Source: Hymenolepis diminuta
Lineage: Eukaryota > Platyhelminthes > Cestoda > Cyclophyllidea > Hymenolepididae
Assembly: GCA_900708905.1 (NCBI GenBank)
Contig: CAADRB010000058.1
Location: 946,472-1,010,471 of the forward strand
Length of the DNA stretch: 64,000 nt
Direction of reading: 5' to 3'
Below the pieces are notes generated by a model. The model did not search any database. It was not told the DNA's origin and worked only from the letters and a program-made list of their open reading frames with translations. Positions 23,301-36,100 of the stretch are shown here, in pieces. Both the position numbers and the translations under genes were made by a program. How positions within the stretch are numbered: position 1 is the stretch's first letter; each line of letters starts with the position of its first letter.

Positions 23301-26300
23301 GTAAGAATAAGTTGAACATCAAAGATCAGTGAAGAAGCGCGAATTAAAGAGGTGGAAAGTAGGCTATTTTAAGTAGATTTATTTTGGAGGGAAATACCGA
23401 TTTTTTGCCAAAACAAATGCTAACAAGTACAATAGGAATATGTTGAAGTCTTGTAACATAAAATCGCAGCTGTATAGTTGTGAAATCATGCAATAGATTA
23501 GCAATGAAGTAACAAATACCATTAATGATAGAAGAAATAAAATATAATTCCAACTATGAAAATGGGTTTTAGTGACAGATTTGCCACGACTTTCAGATAA
23601 TTTAAAGTTTTAAACCTCTGTTCCTTGGAGTAAGATTATTTCGGCGCTGTTGTAATGCTAGGAAGATAAAAGTGTAGCTACTCCAAGGCAATTTACAAAT
23701 TCAATATGGATTTTTTACATTGTAGGAAGCGTGGTCTAAATAGATCTTTATTAAAGCACATCAGATAGATAAGACAATTAAATGTGAAAGGCCATAAAAT
23801 CTATGTAATGTATGAAAGGTGGAAATATGGACCATTAAACAAAGATTAAAAATGGTGGAGCAGTAGGCCATTTTGTCCCTATCTTCACCCAGAGCGGTAG
23901 CGACCAATGATTATAACGCTAGAACTAGCCAATGGCCACACTAACCTATGGTTCGGCTTCTGCATTGGTCCAATCTGCGTGCAGACGCATGTGCTTTATT
24001 CTGGTCCAGCAATGTTGCGAGTCTACTTCTAACGCTCCTGCGGCTTATAACATGAATGAAAGTCATTGTTTGAAGGTTTAAATACTGCTGGATCGATGGC
24101 AGCTTTTGTCCATGCTATCAAGCTATGCGTAGAAACGTCCACCAGCATGTTGATAAAGATGATGGGCGACTTATAGACTATCTACGAGAACTGCCCATCC
24201 AAAGATAATAAATTGTCGGCGATTTTGAGCTTTGCTTGTCAGCATCCTGTCATTCATCAATAATGTGATTTTCTTTCAGTATTTGAAATTTTAGAGGTAA
24301 ATATGTGAAATTACTTGTTTCTTTCAAATTTGTTTGAAAATCCGACTATCAGTCTAATACGGTTTCAAAGTACGAAATAACTGCTGAACATGCATTTCAC
24401 CGTTAGACCTTTAGTGTTTAAAGTGGAACAAAAGGATACATCCAGAGGAAACTCATTTAGGATAAGCATTTTATTACACTAAGAGCATCTCGTTGCCCCT
24501 TAATAGGATTCTTTGATTCTTATGATTAAAATTTTTCGCATTTACTTTAAGCATTGGGAGATGAGACCACTGCCAAGGAAAATTTTCAAAGGCGTCCGCG
24601 CCGAAATTGATGTCGTAGGGACAAGTCATACAGTTGAGCAGCAAGAAAGACCTCCAGCAATTTCGATAATTACTCAAGCGATATCTGAGGCTACCCTCAC
24701 AACAACAGATCTAATCCAGAAAAGTCAATCTCAGAATGATGAGACATCAGACGCCCAACATCCGCTAAAATCACCAAAACTCATGGCGGTATCATCTTCG
24801 AGTGCTCAAAGGCATTCTCACGCCCCTCTGCCTGCTAGTTCAGAAACGGGGAAAGTGCTTGCCTCTAAACCTCAACCACAACCAACATCACCTTCTCCTC
24901 AATTAACAGCATTAGGGCCTCTTGAATCAATGGGCATCCCAGATGAGGAGTTTCTTTCTGATAAAATTGAAGCTGATCAGTGTCTAATTACAATCACCGG
25001 AGCATATATTAGGGTAATTCTTGATTTCATTCAATAATTTTGTTTCAGTTAATGTATCTGAGTATATACAAACCAGAAAAAATGTTTAGTTCATTTTAAA
25101 TATAACTAGATTAAAAGATCATTAAAACAATTTTAGACAAAAGAATAATCCATTAATCAAATCACGAAATAGAAATTGAATGCAGTTGGACTTGGAGTTC
25201 TACCGATTTTTCGCTTGGTCAACACATTAGCACAAGATAACTAAGTGAGGCGGAAAATCGATTAAACAAAACGGCTGAAAAACACGTGTGAAGCTAGGGC
25301 CGTAAAATTTATTGATTTGCATTTTTCTAAACACTTTTCCTCCTAAATTTCATGTTTTATTAATTGTATTCTTAGTCAGTTATTTTCACGTGGTCAGCTA
25401 ATCACAAAGGTTTCCAAATTTTCACTTGAGCATCGGGTTTGTACAAAACCAAGAACATTAATTCAAAAGATGTATGCTTGCTATACGTTTTCTATCATTC
25501 TTTTTTTCCCAAACGGTTAAAGGAATTGGCTTCGTCAAACAAGGGTAAAATTGGAAGAAATAATTTAGTTTATATTTGAAAATCTAGACAAGGGAAATGA
25601 AGGAAGTTTTGGTATTCGGCCTTTTAAATTTTCCGAAGTGAAACCTTACGTCTAACGACATTGAAATCCTAGTCTTCAATTTACAACGATCCCAAATTGC
25701 GAAGAAAAGAATACTTTATATGCAGTTACCATGACCCTGTTTCAAATTGCAAGAAAAAAATCTCTCTATTGTGGATTTTTCTCCTTACCAGATACCTTCG
25801 ATTCCAAATTTGGATAAAAATAATTATTCCATTCCATCAACTCATTTTAAAAATAAATTAATTTCCAGCATAATTAATTAAATCTGCCACCTAGGACTAT
25901 AATTTTTGGAAATTTAGGTAGGGGATTAATTATAACCTGCCCACAATAGACAATTATTACGTATAATAATATGGTCATTTTTTAGCTGTACTATGCCATT
26001 TGGACAGACAAATGTATAGTTATGGCATAGAGGAAATAAGTTGGGAAAAGATCCATAGTATTCGCGATAATTACTGCTTCCTCTCTTCTCAGCTCGTAAT
26101 AATATGCGCTGTTGTTTTTACAAAAGACTTAAACTGAATCTAATGCAAATGCCGAGGATAGCATTCAGAAATATGGCTTCTCAATCATACTTTTCTTTCA
26201 TAGGACTTAAAACAACCGGACATTGGGCAATGGTAGTCCTTGTTGATCATTACGTATGAGGAACGGTGATCATGTCAATAGTGTAAGAGCATTGTCCTCT

Positions 26301-27826
26301 TTTCTGCAAACATATATAGTTGGAAGCTTCTCACTTAACTAGGATCCCCTCAAAATGGGGATTACGGATTTAGTGACAGAAAACTATATTGCTGACCGTT
26401 TTAATAATTCCTACCAGGACTATTAAATCTTTATCTAAATACGAGATAAACACATACTTGAATCATATTTATACATGAACAATACTTGAATTTGGTACAT
26501 TTGATGTCGCGTCTTTTTTTCATTTTCTTATATCATAAGGTACATCTTCATGTTCTGGATGACCGCATAGCCATTCTCGCAGAAGACCCAAAAGCAATTC
26601 TTGACCCACTCAAGACGACTGAAGATGAGACACCCAGGCAGCAAACTGGAATGTTTACTACAGGAAAGTCAACATCCTTACTCGGAACTGAGGAAGATGA
26701 AAGTGGAAAGAGTTCGGCTGGACGCCGACCAGATCTAACAAAAGTTACCTCGAAAGCCGGTCCACGTTTCAGTCGTACATTTGAACGATCTGGTCTTCCT
26801 TCAGTTTTCGCTTCGGCCTGTAGAGATGAAGGTGCATTGGAGTTACAACATGTTGCTGGACGATGGTTCACTCCTGATGAGCTTATAGAGGTGCTTAGAG
26901 CCTCGGGAGTTAACTTTTTTCCAAGGCTTGACTCGTGCACACGGGTGGAATGCAACGAGAAGGTGAATTACTTTATATCAGCAGTCACATTCGACTATAT
27001 CAACATATGTAAAAATACGCCTTTAATTTCTTAAAACCCTTCACAAATAGAAATGCAAAATTCCGAAATCGTCTATTCTATTCATAGAAAGCAAAATCAA
27101 ATATCTTCGGTAAATGTAATTCATAAAATTCTTTTGGGATTTTTTCATCAAGCACTTGGTCTTTCGTATTCGTACCTAGAAATAAATTTTCCTCCTTACT
27201 ATATTGGTAGCTAGAAGTGTATCTACTCAATCCTAAATCTGGGAATCCTATTATTTCGCTTTGTATTTATTCTAGAATGAACTGACAGAGCAAAGGCTGT
27301 ACGAACAGATGGCTTTACTGAGCACAGTAATGGCATTCAGTTGGTCTCACTGGAATACAGCTTGCCATGACTCCAATCGCATAATTCTACTCGCAACTGA
27401 ACACCTGGACGACGACTCACCACCTGATGAGGTAATAGATAAAGCATAATTCGCAAACACAACTTCATTAAATTTTGTGACCTAAAACCCACATTGCCTC
27501 TTCAAAGGAACGATTGAAAGTGTATTCCATGGACAGGAAATTCGTTTACCAACTGAAGCTGGCAGAATCTGATGAAAAATTTACAGAAGAACCCGAGCCT
27601 ACTCTTCATGTGAGCTACTTATTTAAATAGAGCATATACCATTAATCAATCCTTAGTCGAAACTGAAAAACGTTTTGATCTACTTCAGAAACACGCAGAT
27701 TTTTATCACATGTACCTGGAAATTGGATCAGAACAGGGGAGAAAACGCGTGGAAGAAACCGAAAGTCGCTACTTTAAAACGGTGCAACGAATTTTAAAGG
27801 CTACAAGACTGCCAGTATTTTCTTAA
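17333..27826 (+). CDS. DNAI7: Dynein axonemal intermediate chain 7 (CASC1) homolog
   Basis: Fourteen exons: 17333-17503, 17647-17751, 17784-17924, 17953-18349, 18419-18576, 18672-18783, 20181-20498, 22194-22263, 22811-23000, 24552-25013, 26540-26962, 27276-27431, 27508-27609 and 27689-27826. The total is 2943 nt, or 980 residues. A basic coiled-coil start (RKITEEREAAKRAAERLVEL) leads into the CASC1 N-terminal region (CDGLPNPIIEKEINTYMSLW, LCIWANLSKNPR). Family landmarks follow: AIDLCDYHVVGGVFQFDLL, VLACWDAETQMWRTRGI, HWEMRPL, VNFFPRLDS and YEQMALLSTVMAFSWSHWN. The family helps assemble or form inner and outer dynein arms of motile cilia; in a flatworm these would be flame cells, sperm and ciliated larvae. 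Human DNAI7 is about 716 residues; the extra length is mostly low-complexity sequence in exons 10 and 11. Introns 2 and 3 are 32 and 28 nt. AATAAA starts 17 nt past the stop. Confidence 0.9.
19590..19830 (-). repeat. tRNA-related SINE copy in DNAI7 intron 6
   Basis: On the minus strand it shows CGTGTCCGTCTGCCACG, TTAGAGATCGTGATTTCGAC and GGCCAACCACATTGGTTAA, then the CCCAAATGGGCTTGG tail. It is antisense to the host gene. Confidence 0.6.
23725..24190 (+). repeat. Dispersed repeat, family A, copy 2, in DNAI7 intron 9
   Basis: The blocks GTGGTCTAAATAGATCTT, GCCAATGGCCACACTAACC, and GAATGAAAGTCATTGTTTG occur in the same order as in the copy at 10130-10830. Here there is no SINE between the left and right parts. 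No coding capacity was recognised. Confidence 0.5.
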
Positions 27827-27922
27827 ACTGATAAGCTGTTTAAATAAATACAAAATATCGATTATCAACTAGACTTCTATTTGGTTTCTGAAACTGTACA
27901 ACTAATTCAAGGGGGAAGAAAA

Positions 27923-28336
27923 TCATGCAGAGTTTAGCTCACTAAGCTTCTTTAGGATTTCCGAAGATGAGCAGCCATCGACGGAGACTGAGTGCTCTTT
28001 TCCGAAGGCATATCTGGCGTATATGTGAGCAGGTGAATTGTCAGCTTCGCGAATCATAAATTTGACGTTTGGATTGTTGCTTTTCAAACAAGGATAGCTC
28101 TTGCTAATGAATTCTCTGAAAGAAAAATCAAGACGTCTAGAGTAGAAAATACAGAAACTCGGTAGGGGATAAAAATTAAATTAATTAAGTTCAACTGGAT
28201 ACCAAGAATTCATTCAAGGATTAAAGCAAAGATAAAATTTAGAAAATTTTTACCTTAAACCGGTGCTAGAGGCACTAACAGGAGAAAAGAGAATTCTTAG
28301 CTCCTTAATGCCGGTAAGCTTCGGAAGAGCAGCCAT
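27923..28336 (-). CDS. NDUFA2: NADH dehydrogenase 1 alpha subcomplex subunit 2 (complex I B8)
   Basis: Two exons, 28336-28254 and 28115-27923, join in phase 2 to give 276 nt, or 91 residues; the human protein has 99. The N-terminus (IKELRILFSP) and the body (REFISKSYPCLKSNNPNVKF, MIREADNSPAHIYARYAFGK) match the B8 family, including the IRE and ARYAFG signatures. The protein is a small thioredoxin-fold accessory subunit on the matrix arm of respiratory complex I. It has no long targeting sequence, as is usual for this subunit. Its stop lies 96 bp from that of DNAI7, so the two 3' UTRs converge and probably overlap. It is divergent from COPE. Confidence 0.93.
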
Positions 28337-28568
28337 AGTCACAGACAAAATACGACCTTTTGACTTTGGTGGCAGTTGGTATGACGACATATAAAATTAT
28401 TTAAATGCCCTATCGTCAAATTTTTTTGATATTTTAAATAAATTAATTATCTAATATGTTATACATTGTAATTAGTATCCTAACACATGCTTTAATCTAA
28501 GGTCATTTCAAATCCGCCTTATGCTCAACTAGCCTTCAGGATCAATCCAGGTCCACGTATTTGCGGCA
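28337..28568. promoter_or_regulatory. Shared upstream region of NDUFA2 and COPE
   Basis: The divergent start codons of the two housekeeping genes are 232 bp apart, so their promoters must be compact and may be bidirectional. No specific site was recognised. Confidence 0.5.
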
Positions 28569-30760
28569 ATGAATATTGAGTCGATCATCCAAGATGCCAA
28601 AGATAGCTTCTTAATAGAAAATTTTCAGGAGTGTTTAAAACTTCTCCACGGAATTCCGGTAATTAATTTTTTGCGTAACTAGTTTGGAATTTTTCCAATT
28701 ATGACTTATTTCTATATAATGTGTTTTGTTAAATATACTTTCCTTATTGATTTATTTGTTTTCTGCTAATTTCTTACAGGTTGTTGGTCCAGAATTTCGT
28801 GATCAAGTTGATCTCCTGACGTATCAAGCTTACATTGCCCAAAAGAAATACAATGTTGTCATTAACGAAATACCTGAATCTCATGAACTTCCTGAATTCC
28901 GACTTGTCCTACTTTTAGCCAAACAACAGGCTGGTACTCTTCCTAAGTAATATACATTTTTTAAAATTACGATCGCTCACTTTTTCAGTGATGCTGTCGT
29001 TGAAGTACTTGAGACCATTCTCTCTGAAAATATTTCCGCTAAAGATCCGACCGCTCTCCTCGTTGGAGCTACAATCTTTATGAATCTTAATGTAAGTGTT
29101 TTTTCAAAATGTGTTTAATATTTCATTCTAGATGCCTGGTAAGGCCCTCAAAGTTCTTCATCAATCGTCGGATATTTTATGGTGAGGTTTTTTAATAAGT
29201 CTTGATAAGCCCCTCTTTTCATTTGTCTTTTTTTCTCTTAGTGATGCAATGTCTGTCCATTGTCTTCTTATGATGAATCGTATTGACCTTGCTGGAAAAA
29301 TCGTTCGGAAAATGCAAGCTAAAAACGAGGATGCCCTATCCTGTCAGCTCGCATCTGCTGAGTTCTATCTGGCTCAGGTAAATGATATAATCTAGTTAAA
29401 TGTCATGGTTGTAAATTAGGCTGTTTTCCATTGTTTTCTGCTTTCATCCATCTAGGGAGGTGAAAGGGTGACCGAAGCTCTAAATATCTACCAGGAGTTG
29501 CAAGAAAAGAACAAACCCTCTACTCTACTTCTCAACGGACAAGCTGTCGCTTTAATTTCTCTTTATCGCCATGCCGATGCTGAGTCTTTACTTCGACAGG
29601 CCCTTGATATCGTGAGTATTAATTTTATCACAAGATCGGCAACCTAATTCTTTTCCATGTAAACCATTATTATATTATCTTGCTTAACGAATCGTGATAT
29701 AATTTTTGCATCTATTTTCTTTATAGGATCCTAATCATAGTGCTTCTCTCTTGAATATGATTTTAGTAGCTGTAAGTACTGGAAGGCCGCTCGAGGTTAG
29801 TTCTTTTTAGTTAATTTATTGTCATGCGTTGTTTTCTCGTCAACTTATTTTGTGATTCTATATCCATTCTATTTTTAGTCTATCAACCGTTACACCGCAC
29901 AAGTTCGAGATACCGATAAGTCGCATCCCTTCCTCGAATCACTGGTTAAAATGGTAACTTTTTTCGTGAATTTTTTATTCACTATCCTCACCTATTAACT
30001 AATAAGCCTTTGATCAGGCAATAATTTATGAAAGTCTTTATAAACATGGATTAAACTTACAACCTCTTTGAGGGAAACTATTTTTTCAACTTGCATTTTT
30101 GGACATAGTGGAAATATCCTGGAGAATCTGATGAGAAATTCACATTCTACTATCCCTCTCTCTCTACCAGCAGTTAACTGTTGAATCGGTCATATTCGCT
30201 AGATGTGCGCGATAGATATTGAAACCGATGCCTCCCCATCCCACCAGTACACTTAGGAGATGATATTTTAATTTTCTGCTCCCATTGATGGCAGATTTTT
30301 AAGGTAATTTTTTTCACATAGATGTAAGATGACTGCCGTAATGCGTTTTTAGATCAGCTGTTGGTAAGTGAGATTGACGCAGTGAAGTCCGCTTGCCTGT
30401 TCTAAAATGTGTTTAGAATGTGTACGGTCTAATAACCTGACTCTGCCCTTCATATCCAATATGCTATGTACCCACTTCTTGGTTGTTTTTCAAGTGATTT
30501 ACTCTCCTATTTGCTCAGAATAGCAGACATCATAATATCGATTCACCATTTATCACACAATTACCTAAGATTTAATTTTCAATTAGTTATCCTGCAGTCA
30601 ATATTATCGATTATTGGAATATGTGACTCGTTATTTAGTGCTGTTTTACAATGTATTTTCAATTTCTTTTAAGTGATTGGATAACTCCTTTTTATTATTT
30701 TTCCAGGATAATACGTTCGACGAGGCCGCGCGATCATTTGCACCGTCTGCTCTTAGTTAA
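28569..30760 (+). CDS. COPE: Coatomer subunit epsilon
   Basis: Nine exons: 28569-28658, 28780-28946, 28989-29091, 29132-29181, 29242-29377, 29456-29611, 29727-29795, 29879-29953 and 30707-30760. The total is 900 nt, or 299 residues; human COPE has 308. Family landmarks include DQVDLLTYQAYIAQKKYNVV, ILSENISAKDPTALLVGA, KIVRKMQAKNEDAL, LLLNGQAVALI, and the terminal DNTFDEAARSFAPSALS, which matches the conserved end near LQYAPSA. The protein is a TPR-like helical solenoid that binds alpha-COP in the COPI coat, which returns cargo from Golgi to ER. Introns 2 to 6 are short (40-115 nt). Only the last intron (753 nt) is long. Confidence 0.95.
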
Positions 30761-33167
30761 TTTTTTCCTCCATCCCTTTCCTCTACTATTTGTTATTCCT
30801 CTTTTTATGACATGAATAAGTGTTGGAGTTTATTCTACGTTTGAATTAATTCAAATGATTTAAGGGGAAGCCTTATATCGTTGCTAATAATTAATAATAA
30901 CATTTATTCTAGTGAGCTATTCTTTAGATAGTCTATGTTGCTTAACCACTGAATGCCGCTGTTTTTATGGAGCATCCAAACCGAAAAATTATGGGAAGAC
31001 GATTTGCGAATGAGAAGGTGAACAGGGAGATATTCACCTGGCTCGTCATTTTGTATTAATCTGCTGCGTACACATGGGCCGATCAGTCTGTTTCTAAGTA
31101 CGACATTTCTCCATGCCATGTTCACATCAACTTCGATAAGTCAGCTACAGATTAAAAAACTGCATACTCCTATGTTAGCGCGATAACGTTTTGTTTTGTC
31201 CTATCGGTTCAAAAGGACAATTTCATAAGTCAACGGATCAAATAACGTAATTCGGCTTCAGATTAGGGAACACACTGGAGAACAACTGGGCAATATTCTG
31301 CTGTGGGTTATCAACTTCATTATGTAGACCAGACGGGTTTCCTGTTTTGAGCGCACTTGAAATTGAGAAATAGCACAGAAGCGAAGTGTCGTGTTTGAAT
31401 TTGTCAGGATTTACGGGCTGAGGGGAATAATTATGATTAATTTTCAAATTGTATTTTTGTTGATGATTGAGAGTAGAATGTCAAACAATTGCGCAGAATT
31501 TTAAACTAGGTCATCAGGTATCTCTCGTTTTTGTTTAATCCCAATTAGGTAATATCCGAATAGGTTCGATCCATAATCGAATTAGCTGAGATGGGATGTC
31601 ATCAGTTGAATATTTCTGGATCAAGTTCTTCGATCAATCCGTTTACCTCATTAACAGTAACTAATAGTCAAAATCATCTCTCTCGCGTTTATTTCAAATA
31701 ATTAGCTAGTTAGGTGGTATTCAAGATTTTAAACACGTCATTTTAATATATATTCTGCCCAACCGAACAGGAGATTTTGTAGATGGTCATTTTATATTCT
31801 TTCGAGAAGGCCAACACAAATCAGACATACGTCAGTGGACAGTCCTAAACTAAGCCAGTTCGAATTACTGTATTTAAGTAAGTGTATTACTAATACCAAA
31901 AACATTTAGTGCGAGGACTGTTAAGGGATCAGGCAAGATTAACTATTTGCTCTGGGATAAAGAAACTGGAGATTATATCAGGAATAAAAGATCAAGTCTG
32001 CTAGTTACTACAATGTTTTATTTCTGTTTTATCGACCTCTCGATTCTCCGAATGAATTAATATATTGCTAGTTTGGTCACCACAGCCATTTCTCTCCCCT
32101 GGTTGAGTAAAATGCTAATTACAAAAATGGCGAATTTGCAAAGCTAGAGGTGAAGATGAAAGAACAAAAAAGGCGCCTATTTTTATCTCTTATCTGCACT
32201 AAGAAAATTAAGTAAACTTGTAGCTAATTGGATAAGTTATAAATTAGGATAAAATTGAAAATGTAAAGGACAAATTTTGAGAATATCTAGCAATACAAGA
32301 CAATAGGTAAAGATTTGTAGCACAAACGGCCGCTCTTTTAATAAGTAAATTAATTTGATAATATAAATTCACATATTTGGCAATCTTATTTGCCAATGAG
32401 TGCATGCAGGCACGAGAACGGAAATCCAGTATAATCGATAATTTACTGAATGTTAAATGAAGCTTGCGAGCTTCGCTCAGGAGATCGAAAACATATAAAC
32501 GGGAAAAAGGAAAATAAAGAAATCGACTACATTTAATGTGTCATTTAAGAGGGTTCAACAAACAGCAGTTGAAATTGTCCTCAATACATTTTATTATATT
32601 CCCATTTTAGATGTCAAATATAAGTTAATATAGAAGGAGAAATGTAGCAAATTTTGAATTTGAGATTTATTGGATAAATTTCTGTGATCATGTTTAGTTG
32701 ATGAATTTTCGAGCTGAAAACAGTATTCTAATGATTCCCTATCCAGAATATAAAGGGAAATAATTTAACGCATTTTGGTAATATGGGAACAATTCACAAC
32801 ATTAAATGAAAACGGTCTGCAATATCAGCCAATAATTTACATACGTTAAAATAAAGACTCAGCATATTTTAGGGAAAAAACGGGGAACGAAATTAACACT
32901 TAACTCTCAAATCGAATAAGATATTTGAAAGTGTGTAGTAATTCTGTATGATATTTAATCGAAAAATCATCACAAATCCAAAAAAATGTATAAATCATTT
33001 CATATTAACAAATGCAAAATGGCGTAAAAATTAGCTGTTATCTTAAAAGTCTTTCCTGAATTTGTTTTTCAGATTTCAATGACATTGGTGATTTTGAATT
33101 ATCCAATCATAGAGCAACACGTTATCTTAATTTTGCGTGTTGTCCGCTAGGTTTCACATTATCGGCA
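30761..33167. other. Intergenic DNA between COPE and HYOU1
   Basis: This 2.4 kb contains the COPE 3' UTR and the HYOU1 promoter. I see no coding exon. About 30890-31150 has the look of an old repeat, and one block (ACTTCGATAAGTCAG) is similar to part of the family A repeat near 10790. Confidence 0.4.
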
Positions 33168-36100
33168 ATGACGCTAAAGAAAATTCTATCCATTTTCCTC
33201 AGTCTTTCCATTCTGTTGTCAACTTGCAATGGATTATCTTCAATGTCAATTGACTTGGGAACGGATTTTACAAAAGTTGCAGTTGTTAGGGTAGGGCTTT
33301 TGTAGATCTTTTAAATTCTTCCTCTAGCCTGGTCTACCGATGGAAATAGCTCTGGATAGGTATAACTCCCTAAAAATTAAATTTCACTTTTTAGTACATC
33401 AAAACGAACGATTCCCACCGTACTCGTCCTTAAAGAGGGTAATCGTCTATTCGGCAACGGAGCAGTAGCTAGCGTATACTTCAACCTTTTCATTAATTTG
33501 TGATTAAATTTTCATATTTTTACTTACGCACATGGTTTCGAATTTCAGATGACGAAGGACCCGAAGATTGTTTTCTCTGAATTGCCATCCATTGTTGGCA
33601 AAACCCTTGATCATCCAACAGTAAAGGCATATCTTAAACGATATCCTTATCACAATTTAGTTTTCAGTTCAAAATACAACCAACTTGCATTTAATGTCAA
33701 GTATGTTGTTTTTATTTCTTTCCTCTTTATTTACTTTATTTCCTCTTTTATCTGTAGTGGAAAAGAATATACTGTTGAGACCCTACTGGCTATGTTTTTG
33801 AAATACGTAAGACGGACGGCTGAAACATTTGCTAGTATGTGGTAAATTTCGTAATCATTGATTCGCCTTCTAGATTCTGAAATAAAGACCGCGGTGATCA
33901 CTGTTCCAACTTTTTTTTCGCAATCTGAGAGACGGGCTATTTTAAGAGCTGCTAATCTAGCTGATATTGATGTCATTCAACTCATGTCCAACAATCTTGC
34001 TGTTGCTTTGGATTTCATTCACAACAGGGTAAAATTAATCGACAATAAACCTGTCTATGCTTTCTTCGATGTCGGTGCAACTGGTACGACTGCTACCATA
34101 GTCTGTAAGCGTCTTTCAAAAATCATATAAAAACAGTAGAAATTCAAATTGATCTCATTAGCTTGGACATTTTCTCAACTTTCAGCGTACGAGAGTGCTA
34201 AAGCGAATGGAGAAACCACTGGCGAGCATCCTCATGTTTTCATTCGTGGAATTGCGTGAGTTCTTTATCTATACTTCAGTGCTTTCTAATACTATCGATG
34301 GGCATGGTGTGTGTGATTTCTGACTCCACGGACTTGTATGTGGTTGTCATCCATCCCGTCTTGGAAGTCGCGGTAACGGCTTCGGAATCCGTAGTTGCAC
34401 ATTTATTAACTTTGCAATAGTATTCGATTTGTGCTTGCTTGCGCTAATGGGGATGTTCACAGTATTAAGTTACTAACTGTAAAACCTAGGATGGTCACAC
34501 TCCCTATTATCTCATATCGCTAAATTTTTAGACCCATTTTAAACCAAAATTGGAATATGGAAGTAACTAAATGCGTCTATTCAATTAGGACTGGTGTTTT
34601 TGAATTTTAACAGACAAATAATAAATATGGTGGGTTTCTAGGACACTATGTCCTAAATTTAAGGTTGCATACAAAAATATTGTAAATTTTGGAAATCATC
34701 GCTAATATCGTCAAACTGAACTACTCATAGAACTGATCAATAGATGAATCACGGTACGCAATTGTTTCGTTAAGGTTTCAGGCCTTATGTTTTGTAACCA
34801 CCACCATGCTCTCTTCTTTTTCTACTTATAGAAGCGATACCACACTGGGCACCAACGCTTTTATCGATCGCCTTGAAGCACATCTCATTAAGAAATTCAA
34901 GGAGGCGCACAAAATCAATGGTGATATCAAGAATGCCCGTACTCTTGCGAAGTTTAGGATGGAGGCCAGTCGAGTTTTCAAAGTCTTGAGTGCCAATAAA
35001 GAGATTTTTGCTGTGGTGAGTGATAAAATTAGTGAGCCAATTGATGGTTAAGTGACTTTAATCATCTTTCCTCAAATATTTTTCTCTAAAGTGGCTATTT
35101 CTCAGTCACTTATCATATTGACTACGTTGTGTGATTATTATAATCAATGAATGAAATGAGTTAATGGAAAATAATCAATTGCGCTTAATGCATCAAGGGT
35201 TGAGAATACTGATGCGTTAAAATACATTACGATTCTTTGAGAAAGTGAGATGAAATAAATCGGATTTCCAAAGATCATAAAATGATTCTATTAAAAACCT
35301 CCATTGTGTTTCTACTTCCCAGTTCCTGCTGGTACCAAATCGATAGCTCAGCGTACGATGTTGAAGAACTAAGTAGGTTCTTTACTGGTAGCGAGTCTTG
35401 TCTTTTGCTGAAGTTTGTATGCAGGATTTTCAAGATAATTTGAGCAGGATCTGTTATTATTAAACTTCATTAGCACAATTGTGGAACTGTGTAATGAAGT
35501 ATTATTTACTCATACAAATATATAGCATTTTATCTCTTTAGGCTGAAGAAATCTACGATGGTTTGGATCTTCGTGTTAAGGTTTCCCGTGACGATCTGGA
35601 AGAGATGTGCAAAGATCTCCTCGGTCGCATGCCCTCTGTTCTCCAATCTGCTATCGAAGTTGGTAAAAATTTTTCAGTTAACGTTGGTAACGATCTTCGG
35701 GATCTCATAGTCTTCGGTGGTGGCACCCGTATACCAGCTGTTCAAGCAGCCATTCTTTCCCTAGCAAACAAGTTGTTTTTTTTTTCTATTTAAATCATTT
35801 CAGTAGCATGGTAAACACAGTTTGGTAATCAATGGCGTCTATTTCTTCTGTACAGAACTACCGTAGCAAAGAGCGTCAACTCAGATGAAGCTGCAGCCAT
35901 GGGAGCTATCTATCAGGCAGCTGCGAATACACGCGGTTTTCTCGTAAAGAGAATTGTTCTACGTGATATGACCCGCTACCCTATTGCTGTAAGTAATACG
36001 TATAAGTCAGTGATCTCTATTCTGAATTCCGTACATTTTAACTCCTCACTCTAGGTCACTTTCCCCCGCATCAACACATCAGCTGATTCCACTAAGGAGG

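Noticed and set aside
26548..26955. 135-codon open frame on the minus strand
   Set aside because: It lies wholly opposite DNAI7 exon 11 and reflects its base composition.
27657..27688. Possible earlier start of DNAI7 exon 14 after CCTTAG
   Set aside because: It would break the frame (exon 13 ends in phase 0); the acceptor at 27688 keeps frame and family alignment.
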